Source: Bacteroidia bacterium (GTDB taxonomy: Bacteria > Bacteroidota > Ignavibacteria > SZUA-365). Taken from it: a stretch of 64,000 nt of DNA. The notes beneath the pieces are model-generated. The model made no database searches and was not told the origin of the DNA. It saw nothing but the letters and a program-made list of their open reading frames with translations. The stretch is taken from the NCBI GenBank assembly GCA_027493955.1, contig JAOSJT010000001.1, forward strand, positions 511,131-575,130. Reading direction: 5' to 3'. This document shows positions 55,901-63,381 of this stretch, piece after piece. Positions within the stretch are counted from its first letter, which is position 1. Every line of letters begins with the position of its first letter. A program made the position numbers and the translations under genes.

Positions 55901-56253
55901 CCCGTGACGACGAAATCGCGATCTTTCGTATCGTGCAGGAAGCGATGAATAACATACACAAACACGCAGGCGCCTCGCATGTCGCCGTTCATTTGCGAAA
56001 TGAGGATAATGAAGTCAGAATATTCATACGCGACAATGGCGTCGGATTCGACGTCAACAGCGCGACACGCGGATTCGGCATCCAGGGTATGGGCGAACGC
56101 GTGCGCATCCTCGGCGGCAGGATGACGATTGATTCGCGAAAAGGGGAGGGCAGCACGATCACGTTGACCATCCCCCGTGATGGCAATTCGAACGTTATTA
56201 CGAACCTGGGCATACTCAAACGGCGTCAGCAGGATGGCATGAGGGCGGTATGA
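52984..56253 (+). CDS. TPR-containing NarL-type (HisKA_3) sensor histidine kinase
   Basis: 1089 residues from ATG 52984 (GGAGGAAGG upstream); the frame further up to 52882 lacks a ribosome site. Signal peptide (to ~25), about 15 TPR-like helical pairs (~40-690, many with G-D/N-x-x-x-A-L-x-x-Y-x-x-A/S), a long coiled coil (~695-795), a TM helix (~798-817), then HisKA_3 with phospho-acceptor H880 in A-R-E-L-H-D-S-L-S-Q and HATPase_c with I-V-Q-E-A-M-N-N, D-N-G-V-G-F and G-I-Q-G-M. The stop overlaps the response regulator start by 4 nt, so this pair is a two-component system. Bacteroidota commonly sense with such TPR sensors. Confidence 0.93.
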   Translation: MKTRRHCIVLCIVVWGVFVPAGSAFCQKAILDSLERVVASRSVRDTLRAAALIDLCYAYLNSGSTKALKVAREASEIAAESGNKRMKIRCAIALANAESQRKNNEASRKHIDDALASAELLHDDQLIAASLNALSNLHRGTGEDAKALVCSQRALSYLEKTGDTRGVCQTLYNIGQIHSKLENPEKAMEALRRCKETGERIGFKEAVVRATTAMGSVYSKTHEFDKALACYSQAITLYTEMRNPYGVAFSYGSLGWVHHELGNHPEAITALDRAITDYEKLGDKTNLAVNVLAKGRVLYRMGRYDEAEEALQRALQLKRSIGDRRGAAALLSYLGNIPLVRNQLKQARALFSESLDSCRATGDRQGEQMALLNLGIVEDKQGNYKRAIEYYRESLQISRELKDPTGIAKCFNNIAKIHLTQGRLGQALEYFNQSLELARKEQLHDEAMILNNIGAIHTAQGRIDVALACYEKSLSIAERREDRRIMVSVLQNLVRLLSEQGRFDEAKEYNDQSLKLSRQMEDRRGIAAAYANHANFLSRAGRHDEALRYANMSLELADEAMDVQAQGIATHQKGIIYTNMGQFAPAREYLTRSLTLREGSEDAEGTALSFLDIASLDVKLGRIDDARKNCERARDIARQSGYVVILKNAMRMLSDLSALAGRYDTAYEQYQRYTALKDSLLNESNARHLAELQERYEREKNQTTIALLQKEKEVQDLEIIKSRDALKLQELLAERENQRNQALRFELDLAEHEKNRAWADAEMRKEINLRRAEENERMKIESENSKLSAENARFTRNALIVGLALVLALAVMFVNRFRQKQKLSELRAKEAEFQGPAATMQAMAVSLEAERKERAMQQEFARRLLSSQEEERARIARELHDSLSQGLIVVKNRAMMGMRNVDNKEKLIAQLEAISEAATESLTDVRQISRDLRPHQLDQLGITEALRSMIQNLTATTEMTLDLDFDSIDDRFSRDDEIAIFRIVQEAMNNIHKHAGASHVAVHLRNEDNEVRIFIRDNGVGFDVNSATRGFGIQGMGERVRILGGRMTIDSRKGEGSTITLTIPRDGNSNVITNLGILKRRQQDGMRAV

Positions 56254-56909
56254 TGCGTACGAACAACATCACCATTCTGATCGCCGACGATCACCCGATG
56301 TTCCGCAGGGGACTGAAGGAGTCGATAGAGGAGATCGAACGCTTCCAAATCGTCGCGGAATGCCAGAACGGAGCCATCGCCCTGGAGAAAATCCGTTTGC
56401 TGCGTCCGCAAATAACCATTCTCGACATGGAAATGCCGCAGATGGGTGGGCTCGACGTGGCGCTGCATTTGCAACGGGAGGAATTGCACACCGGCTTGAT
56501 TTTTCTCACCGTTCACGACGACGAGGCCATGTTTCGCCGCGCCATGGATCTTGGCGCGCGCGGATACATACTTAAGGAGGCCGTGGTCAACGAGATTGTG
56601 CAGGGCATCGAGGTGGTCGCGGACGGCGATTTCTACATCAGTCCGCTGCTCTCCTCCCGACTCCTGCAGATGACGCGCAACAACGACGGGAACGTCGCGT
56701 CACAGGCCGGCCTCTCGAATCTGACACCGGCGGAGCGCCGTATCCTCAAACTGATCGCCGAAGAACTCAGTACCGATGAAATAGCCGATAAACTCTGTGT
56801 CAGTCCGCGTACGGTCGAACATCATCGTTCGAATATGAACCATAAACTGGGTTTGTCGGGTTCGTACGCGCTCGTGCGTTTCGCGCTCAAAAATGCGAAG
56901 CTGCTGTAG
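56250..56909 (+). CDS. NarL/FixJ-type response regulator
   Basis: 219 residues. Receiver with A-D-D-H-P-M, phospho-acceptor D59 in I-L-D-M-E-M-P, T in L-T-V-H-D, K in I-L-K-E-A; C-terminal LuxR-type HTH with L-T-P-A-E-R-R-I-L-K-L-I-A-E, S-T-D-E-I-A-D-K-L-C-V-S-P-R-T-V-E-H-H. Partner of the preceding TPR kinase by overlap. Target genes unknown; transcriptional output expected. Confidence 0.95.
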   Translation: MMRTNNITILIADDHPMFRRGLKESIEEIERFQIVAECQNGAIALEKIRLLRPQITILDMEMPQMGGLDVALHLQREELHTGLIFLTVHDDEAMFRRAMDLGARGYILKEAVVNEIVQGIEVVADGDFYISPLLSSRLLQMTRNNDGNVASQAGLSNLTPAERRILKLIAEELSTDEIADKLCVSPRTVEHHRSNMNHKLGLSGSYALVRFALKNAKLL

Positions 56910-57000
56910 GTGTCCGGGAGTTCCGCTTTGCCTCGCGCATTTCTGAGGATGTCGTGTTAGGACGACGCATACGCTTTTCCGAGCGTTCGTAGCACGAAAG

Positions 57001-60000
57001 TCACCGGAGTACAACGACACTGCAGCTGCTTCGTTGGCTATTCGTTGTAAGCACGACGAAATAGGTGCCATTGGGAATGCCATCGGCACTCCAACTCGTC
57101 ACATGCTCACCGGCATTCAGCAACTGGTCGGTCAAACGAGCGACTATCGCTCCGGCGCTGTTGTGTATATTGACGATCACATGGTCTCGCGTTACCAGTC
57201 TGAACGGGATTGAGAGTGTCTGACCGGATGGCAGGGGATTGGGATACGCCGCGTCGAGCTGAACATCGTGTGGTATCGCCATATCATGCGTGTTACTCAC
57301 GAGAGGGTGGCGCCTCAACTTCTGCACAATACCTGTTCTCGATACCGCCCAACCGGTTGCGGAATCAGCGAATACCGCAGTCTGCATTTTTCCGAACGGA
57401 ACGAGCGCGGTTCTCAGCCAGGTGACCCCTTCGTCATTGCTCACCCATGCGCTGGAATCGGTAAATACCCAAAGGTGGTTGCACCCGGGGGCGACGGTGA
57501 TCTCAGCCACGCGCGTGCCATTCATGGGCCAGAAGGTCGAGAGCCAACGCTGTCCGCCGCTGTTCGTCCTCCTCGTCCGGGACTGGAAGGCGTCCACAGC
57601 AAAGCCCGTGCTTGGGTTGATGAATGCCATGTTTGTCACCTGTCGCGTCCCCGCATCGCTTCGTGTCCAGTTTTGGCCTCCATCAGTGGTACGCATTGTC
57701 GAAGCGCTGTTGTCTCCGTATGTCGCATACAGTCCTGTATGCGCGTCGAAGAAGCGGAGGGTGTTGGATACGGGATATGGCGACCCGAACTTTGCTGACG
57801 GAGCACCCCATGTCTGGCCACCATCAGTCGTACGATACATCACGGCGGAATCACCCCTGCTGAATGTGAGTGCCAATCCGTTGTTTTCATCGTGGAAGTG
57901 AAAATTCTCGAATCGTGCATCGATGTGCCTCATCGTCTCGCTCCAGCTGTGACCCCCATTCGACGTAAGGAAGATGCGCCCATCGCCGGAGCCGACAAGC
58001 ACGCGTGATCCGTTGAAGGCATGAATACCGGAAAACCAGCTTTTTACCTCCGGTAATTTATAGTGCTCCCACGCCGATCCGCCGTTTGTCGACCTGGAGA
58101 CGCGTCCGTCATCGCGAGTCAACCAAAGCGCGCCATCGTCCGTGTGTACGACTTTCGTAGCAAAACTATCCATCGCTTCAGGTGAAACGATAATCCATTC
58201 TGCGACATCCGGCGGTGAGACGCTGAGAGCGAAAGTCTGTGTGGCGGCACCTGACGCGTTGTACGCCTCGACGACGAAATCGGCGCGATCTCCACGCGCC
58301 TTCCAGCGTACAGTTCCGAATACGGAATCGACGCTCGCGCCCTCAGGCCCTGCGAGCAGGCGGAACGCCGCGGAAGGCGTTGCAGTGACAACGGGCGCAT
58401 AGATGAACTGCTGTCCTTGTTCGAGCAACGATGTGTCGGGACGAGAAGACCATATCGGTGACGAGGAAGGACGCTCGATCCATTTCAAGTCATACATCCC
58501 GCGGCCGTACGTGATAGCTCGAAGTGTCCCTGTCGCCGCATTATAACGTAATTTTTGAATGGAAATTGTGGGCATGCCTGAGCCGAAGCGTTGCCACGTC
58601 GCTCCGCCGTCATCGGAAATGAACGGACCAAGATCACTGCCGATGATCAGCTTCCCTTCGCTTTCGAGAATATCGTTGACGGGAATGTCCGGTAAATTAC
58701 CATTAAGATTTTCCCAGGTCGCCCCATTCGTCGTGGAGCGCCACACTTTCGGCACACCATAGCGGGTGTATGTTGCATACAGCACACCGGGCGTGAAGCT
58801 GCGCACCGACGAACAGTATCCATCAGGAAGGGAATCCCGTACATGGAACCAGTTCACACCCGCGTCCTGTGAGATGGCGATGCGGCCGTCCGTCGAACCT
58901 GTCAACACCATTTTGCTGTCATACTCCGCCAGGCTCACCGCGGAAATGTAATAGCATCCACCGCTGTTGCCGGGGAAGTGACAGCTGTTCATCATGATCC
59001 ATGATCGTCCTCCACTGGTCGTTCGGTACAGACGGTACGTCCCCAGATAGAGCGTGTACGGGTTCGTCGGATCCATGACGTATTCGACATAGAATAAACT
59101 TGATTCATCCGGAATGTTAACGGTTGCCGCAGTCCATGTGCGTCCAAAGTCCTCAGAGCGGTGCATGCTGATGCGTTGTTGCGACGCGTACATCATCTGC
59201 GGCGCGAACGGATTGATCGCGGCATTCCCGCCGTCGGCCCCAAGTACCTTCCACCAATCAGCCTTTTCGCGACTCATCAGTGTCCCATTATCCTGGGTGC
59301 CACCGAACAACAATTCGTCGGACGTGGGGTGCATCGCACCGCCAATGAATTGTGTGATGGAAAGCCCGCGGTCGCGTTTTTCCACCCGCGACCCGTTGTT
59401 CGTGACAACGTAAAAACCGCCGTCATTACCAACGTACACGATATCGGGATTCAGAGGGTTGAAATCAATGGAATGCTGGTCGACATGGAGTACGCCGCCA
59501 TAGCCCTCTTCCGGTATGCGCATCCAGGTTTCTCCTCCGTCGTCTGAATAGAGCATGCGGACGCCTCCGGCAAATACCTTGTTCGGATTTGTCGGATCAA
59601 CTCCCATAATATTGTTTTTCCAGCCCTGGGTTGTCAGGTAATCGAACGGTACGTGCAAACGACGCCAGGTGTCGCCCGCATCCACCGTCTTGTAAACACC
59701 GATCAAATCTCCGGCGAATGTGGAAATGCCTATGTAGAGAATATCCGGTTCGCTGTTGCAGATGGCGATACTCGTGCGTCCGATGCTGTCGGCGGCGAAA
59801 CCGAGATCCAGTTGTATCCACGACGCGCCGCCATCGGTGCTGCGAAACATTCCGCCAACTCTGCTGGTGTTGCTCACATTCATTTGGCTTGAAACCGTGT
59901 AGAGTATATTCGGGTCGGAGGGATTCATGGCCAGATCACTCGTCCTTCCTTCGAATATTTTTATCCATGTCGCCCCTGCGTCTTCCGTCTTCCACACGCC

Positions 60001-60729
60001 CTCGTGATTTTTATCGCGGGGGCCGTCGGGGATAGCGCAGTACAGCACAGATGGATTTAACGGGTTGATGGCTATATCGGCGAAGCGGGAATACGGCGGG
60101 AGCGTGCCCGCGCCGATTTCGTGCCAGGTACTCCCGCCATCAGTACTTTTGAACATCCCTCCGCCATCGAAGCTCCGCTGCGTAAAACTTGCCTGACCGG
60201 TACCCGCATAGACGACATTCGTGTCCAGCGGATCAATGACGATACTCCCCATCGCCTGCGTTGGGAGGTCGTCGGAAACCGGATGCCATGTTCCACCTTC
60301 GTCAAACGTGCGCCAGATCCCGCCGTCCGCAGCACCGATAAAAATCGTTCGCGGATTGGAGGGGTTGACCGCTATAGTCATGATGCGACCGCCGATAGTA
60401 AACGGCCCACGGTTGATCCATCGATAATCCGATCGAACTCCATTACGGCCTCGCGGTGCGTAGTATGACATGCCGCGTTGCATGTCCTCCCATGCCCGAA
60501 CCCGTGCGCCTTCTGGGATTGTGCCCCCCGGATATGTGGCGCGCGTGTAGAAGTACTCCTGGCGTTGGATGGCATTTCCCCGCGACGGAACGGAAGGACG
60601 TTGCTCCACCGGCTGGATGATCGGGACCGCCATGCCGGCATCCTGTGTGCGCGCTGTGATTGGGAACATGACAAACAGAGACACGACCGCGAAAAGCGTC
60701 GCACTATTCCGCTGTGGGGAGAGAACCAT
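57001..60729 (-). CDS. T9SS-exported BNR/Asp-box (sortilin-like) beta-propeller protein
   Basis: 1242 residues from ATG 60729; the open frame to 60816 overlaps a predicted promoter. Signal peptide ends T-R-T-Q. The body (~80-780) holds many BNR/Asp-box motifs (S-x-D-G-G-x-T-W, T-N-G-G-x-x-W), as in sialidases, sortilin/VPS10 and photosystem assembly factors (Ycf48-like), which form beta-propellers. A second group follows at ~900-1120. The C-terminal 75 residues (L-D-A-A-Y-P-N-P... to S-V-V-V-L-R) are a type-A T9SS sorting domain. No sialidase catalytic residues (R-I-P, triad Arg) stand out, so a structural or binding role is more likely. Confidence 0.88.
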   Translation of the reverse strand: MVLSPQRNSATLFAVVSLFVMFPITARTQDAGMAVPIIQPVEQRPSVPSRGNAIQRQEYFYTRATYPGGTIPEGARVRAWEDMQRGMSYYAPRGRNGVRSDYRWINRGPFTIGGRIMTIAVNPSNPRTIFIGAADGGIWRTFDEGGTWHPVSDDLPTQAMGSIVIDPLDTNVVYAGTGQASFTQRSFDGGGMFKSTDGGSTWHEIGAGTLPPYSRFADIAINPLNPSVLYCAIPDGPRDKNHEGVWKTEDAGATWIKIFEGRTSDLAMNPSDPNILYTVSSQMNVSNTSRVGGMFRSTDGGASWIQLDLGFAADSIGRTSIAICNSEPDILYIGISTFAGDLIGVYKTVDAGDTWRRLHVPFDYLTTQGWKNNIMGVDPTNPNKVFAGGVRMLYSDDGGETWMRIPEEGYGGVLHVDQHSIDFNPLNPDIVYVGNDGGFYVVTNNGSRVEKRDRGLSITQFIGGAMHPTSDELLFGGTQDNGTLMSREKADWWKVLGADGGNAAINPFAPQMMYASQQRISMHRSEDFGRTWTAATVNIPDESSLFYVEYVMDPTNPYTLYLGTYRLYRTTSGGRSWIMMNSCHFPGNSGGCYYISAVSLAEYDSKMVLTGSTDGRIAISQDAGVNWFHVRDSLPDGYCSSVRSFTPGVLYATYTRYGVPKVWRSTTNGATWENLNGNLPDIPVNDILESEGKLIIGSDLGPFISDDGGATWQRFGSGMPTISIQKLRYNAATGTLRAITYGRGMYDLKWIERPSSSPIWSSRPDTSLLEQGQQFIYAPVVTATPSAAFRLLAGPEGASVDSVFGTVRWKARGDRADFVVEAYNASGAATQTFALSVSPPDVAEWIIVSPEAMDSFATKVVHTDDGALWLTRDDGRVSRSTNGGSAWEHYKLPEVKSWFSGIHAFNGSRVLVGSGDGRIFLTSNGGHSWSETMRHIDARFENFHFHDENNGLALTFSRGDSAVMYRTTDGGQTWGAPSAKFGSPYPVSNTLRFFDAHTGLYATYGDNSASTMRTTDGGQNWTRSDAGTRQVTNMAFINPSTGFAVDAFQSRTRRTNSGGQRWLSTFWPMNGTRVAEITVAPGCNHLWVFTDSSAWVSNDEGVTWLRTALVPFGKMQTAVFADSATGWAVSRTGIVQKLRRHPLVSNTHDMAIPHDVQLDAAYPNPLPSGQTLSIPFRLVTRDHVIVNIHNSAGAIVARLTDQLLNAGEHVTSWSADGIPNGTYFVVLTTNSQRSSCSVVVLR

Positions 60730-60785
60730 GAGGCCTCCGTCGGATCGAAGTGATGGGACACAGTATGTGAATGCGAATGACGCAG

Positions 60786-60816
60786 GAATAATACGTCGGG
60801 AAAGCGCCGATAGCAA
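60786..60816 (-). promoter_or_regulatory. Candidate promoter of the BNR protein gene (minus strand)
   Basis: On the minus strand TTG (60814-60816 complement), 20-nt spacer and TATTATTC (60786-60793 complement), about 57 nt upstream of the ATG. The rest of 60730-61044 holds no gene. Confidence 0.4.
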
Positions 60817-61044
60817 GAAAAAAATAAAAGCAAGATTATTTTAAATAATGATGCGACCGACGAGTTCGCGCGAGGCCTGAATGGGAGAAAGCAATGCAGG
60901 GCGGCAGGAGTATCGATTCCCTCATGCAATATGCTTCTGTGTACGGATTTTTCGTCGGGATGCATAGGCGCGGGATATCGTCTATTTCGATGACGGCGGT
61001 ATATTGTTCCTATCACTTCCTTCAACAAGAAAGGCGGGTTCCCA

Positions 61045-62064
61045 ATGAGCAACAACCCCATCCTCTCCATACAAAAACTCGGCTTCCAGTGGGAAACTGT
61101 CGATCCCTTCCTGTTCTGTGTCCATCATGCGGACGCCTATCCCCGCGGCAATGCCGAGATGGGCCCCGCCGCGTCGCTTGCGGGACGCAACCTCGGTCAG
61201 GATTTTGAGCTCCGTGACGGGTGGCGCATGTATCATGGTGAACGCGTGCCCGGATTTCCCGCGCATCCGCATCGCGGGTTCGAAACGGTGACCGCTGTGC
61301 TCCGGGGTTTCGTGGATCACTCCGATTCCCACGGTGCGGCCGGTCGCTACGGCATGGGTGATGTGCAATGGATGACCGCCGGCAAGGGATTGCAGCACTG
61401 TGAAATGTTTCCGCTGATCAACCAGGAAAAGGAAAATCCATTGGAGTTGTTTCAGATCTGGCTGAATCTCCCTGCCGCGAAGAAGTACGTCGAAGCACAT
61501 TTTCGCATGCTCTGGGCGGAGAGCATCCCGACGACGGAACACCGCGATGTTTCAGGGAAGAAGACGCTCTGTACGCTGATTACCGGACGCATCGGGCAGA
61601 CCGTCGCACCGGATCCGGCACCGGACTCCTGGGCGGCAGATCCGGCGAATTACGTGGTGATTGCTATCATCGCGATGGAGGAAGGCGCGAGGTGGACGCT
61701 TCCCGCTGCTCCTGAGAACGTGCGCCGTACCCTCTACGCGTTCGAGGGGAGCGCCCCGGGTATCGACGGGACAGAGTTGCCATTCTACCACTCCGCCGAA
61801 TTGCGGCCCGATGTCGCAGTGGAACTCGATGCCAGAGGCGGTCCGCTCCGTATGTTGCTGCTGCAGGGACGTCCCATCGGTGAACCTGTGGTGCAGTACG
61901 GTCCGTTCGTGATGAACACCCGCGCCGAGATTCAGCAGGCCTTCGAGGATTTTCAGCGTACGGAGTTCGGGGGCTGGCCGTGGGAACGGAGCGACAATGT
62001 GCATGATCGTGAAAAGGGGAGGTTTGCCCGGCACGCCGACGGTAGACTCGAACAGCCCTCGTAA
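61045..62064 (+). CDS. Pirin family protein
   Basis: A 339-residue bicupin protein. The start is ATG 61045, with AAAGGCGGG about 7 nt upstream. The metal-binding cupin motif H74-P-H-R-G-F-E80 is present, with G-L-Q-H-C-E (later H and E) and E-L-F-Q-I-W-L-N-L-P. Pirins bind Fe or other metals; some act as quercetinases or redox sensors. The C-terminal cupin lacks the metal motif. TATATTGT at 61000-61007 may be a -7 promoter box, without a good -33 partner. Confidence 0.92.
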   Translation: MSNNPILSIQKLGFQWETVDPFLFCVHHADAYPRGNAEMGPAASLAGRNLGQDFELRDGWRMYHGERVPGFPAHPHRGFETVTAVLRGFVDHSDSHGAAGRYGMGDVQWMTAGKGLQHCEMFPLINQEKENPLELFQIWLNLPAAKKYVEAHFRMLWAESIPTTEHRDVSGKKTLCTLITGRIGQTVAPDPAPDSWAADPANYVVIAIIAMEEGARWTLPAAPENVRRTLYAFEGSAPGIDGTELPFYHSAELRPDVAVELDARGGPLRMLLLQGRPIGEPVVQYGPFVMNTRAEIQQAFEDFQRTEFGGWPWERSDNVHDREKGRFARHADGRLEQPS

Positions 62065-62207
62065 ACGTCGGTACGTTTTCGGCGCCTGCACGCGCCGGCA
62101 GGGATTATCTCCAACCGCACCGAGTCGAGGTCCGCGATTCCCGATCACGGCGAAGCATTGCTGCACATGCCGTTCAGCGGCGAAACGGTGCAATTCAACA
62201 AGCGGAG

Positions 62208-62238
62208 TTGCCTGTCCGATTGTCATCTGCTATATTTC
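62208..62238 (+). promoter_or_regulatory. Candidate promoter of the rubrerythrin gene
   Basis: TTG at 62208-62210, 20-nt spacer and TATATTTC at 62231-62238; the ATG follows 63 nt downstream. Confidence 0.4.
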
Positions 62239-62301
62239 CTGACGTGGCGTTCAGCAGCATCGTCACCTCTATACCGATACGAAACAATCTTGGAGCACCT
62301 C

Positions 62302-62802
62302 ATGAGCGAAACGAAAGAGCATCTCAAGGAAGCATTTGCCGGTGAGAGCCAGGCCAATCAGAAATACCGCGCCTTCGCGAAAAAAGCAGAGCGCGAGGGC
62401 TATCCCAACATCGCGAAACTCTTCCGCACCACCGCCGAAGCGGAACGTATTCATGCCGAAGGACACTTTGCCGCGCTGGAAGGAATAGGCAGCACTGCGG
62501 AAAATCTGAAAGCTGCCATCGATGGCGAAACCTACGAGTATCAGGAAATGTATCCGCCCATGCTCGAAACGGCCGAGGCCGCAGCACACCGTGCGCGAAC
62601 GATGTTCGGGTACGCCGTCAAGGCGGAAGAGGTCCACGCGCAACTCTACGCACTGGCGCTCAAGGCCGCCGAAGAGGGACGTGACCTCGAGGTCAGCGAG
62701 TTCTGGCTCTGTCCCGTCTGTGGACATATCGAGTTCGGAACCCCGCCCGACAAATGCCCCATCTGCGGCCTGAAGTCCGAAAAATTCGTTGTCGTCGTAT
62801 AA
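62302..62802 (+). CDS. rbr: Rubrerythrin
   Basis: 166 residues from ATG 62302 (GGAG at 62292-62295). N-terminal ferritin-like four-helix bundle with diiron ligands: E15 in G-E-S, E..H in A-E-A-E-R-I-H-A-E, and E/H in K-A-E-E-V-H-A-Q. C-terminal rubredoxin-like iron site C-P-V-C...C-P-I-C-G. Rubrerythrins reduce hydrogen peroxide in anaerobic or microaerobic cells. Fits the oxygen-tolerance genes (bat) in the same window. Confidence 0.95.
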   Translation: MSETKEHLKEAFAGESQANQKYRAFAKKAEREGYPNIAKLFRTTAEAERIHAEGHFAALEGIGSTAENLKAAIDGETYEYQEMYPPMLETAEAAAHRARTMFGYAVKAEEVHAQLYALALKAAEEGRDLEVSEFWLCPVCGHIEFGTPPDKCPICGLKSEKFVVVV

Positions 62803-62806
62803 ATTG

Positions 62807-62851
62807 GCGGAGAGCAGAGAGCGGTCGTGCTTTCCGCTCTCCGCTCTCCGC
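62807..62851 (+). terminator. Long hairpin after rubrerythrin
   Basis: An 18-bp stem (62807-62824 with 62834-62851) with a single mismatch and a 9-nt loop, built from GCGGAGAGC/GCTCTCCGC words. No T tract follows, so it may be an RNA-stabilising or rho-dependent element rather than a classical terminator. The next predicted promoter begins at its 3' edge. Confidence 0.5.
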
Positions 62852-62882
62852 TTGCTTCCCGTCCGAAAATACGCTAATTTTA
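62852..62882 (+). promoter_or_regulatory. Candidate promoter of the Cys-rich protein gene
   Basis: TTG at 62852-62854, 20-nt spacer, TAATTTTA at 62875-62882. The ATG at 62887 starts 4 nt later, so the transcript may be leaderless. Confidence 0.45.
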
Positions 62883-62886
62883 ACTG

Positions 62887-63348
62887 ATGCGTATTTTACG
62901 TCATAGCGCCCTCGCTCCCTCGCTCCGTTTGAGATTGTTCACGGTGTTGATGTTGGCCTTCGGATTTGTCTGTGGCACGTTTATCAGCAGCTACGCGCCG
63001 AGTATGTATTGCGGGGTGCTTGCTCCCTGTGCGGATGCCGGCACGCACAGCGATCATGATACGGATGCCGCCACGCACTGCGAGGTGCTTTCGGAGTGCG
63101 GATCGTGCCCCGACAGCGGGACGGACGTCTGTGAAAACGAAAGCCGGACAGACGAAAAGTGCTGCACCAAGGATTGTCCCGAGTGTTTCTTCTGTCATAG
63201 CGGTCCGCTGGTTCTGCTCGGCGCTTCCGCCGCATCGTACTTCGCTCCCGCTGTGGCGACCCTTCAGCAGCAGGATGAACAACCGCTTTTCCTTCCTTCA
63301 CCTCCTCTTCACCAACCTCCGAGATTTCTGAAATACACCCAGATCTGA
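62887..63348 (+). CDS. Cys/His-rich exported protein upstream of a TonB receptor
   Basis: 153 residues. N-terminal signal or anchor (L-F-T-V-L-M-L-A-F-G-F-V-C-G). The middle has many Cys, His and Asp: C-G-V-L-A-P-C, H-S-D-H-D-T-D, C-E-V-L-S-E-C-G-S-C, C-C-T-K-D-C-P-E-C-F-F-C-H. It ends Pro-rich (S-P-P-L-H-Q-P-P-R-F). Small Cys-rich proteins of this kind with a Pro-Pro tail occur upstream of TonB receptors in Bacteroidota (the HYC_CC_PP group) and may sense or bind metal. No Shine-Dalgarno; possibly leaderless. Confidence 0.65.
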   Translation: MRILRHSALAPSLRLRLFTVLMLAFGFVCGTFISSYAPSMYCGVLAPCADAGTHSDHDTDAATHCEVLSECGSCPDSGTDVCENESRTDEKCCTKDCPECFFCHSGPLVLLGASAASYFAPAVATLQQQDEQPLFLPSPPLHQPPRFLKYTQI

Positions 63349-63381
63349 TTTTTTTTTTTCCTATCAGCTTCGGAGTATTTC

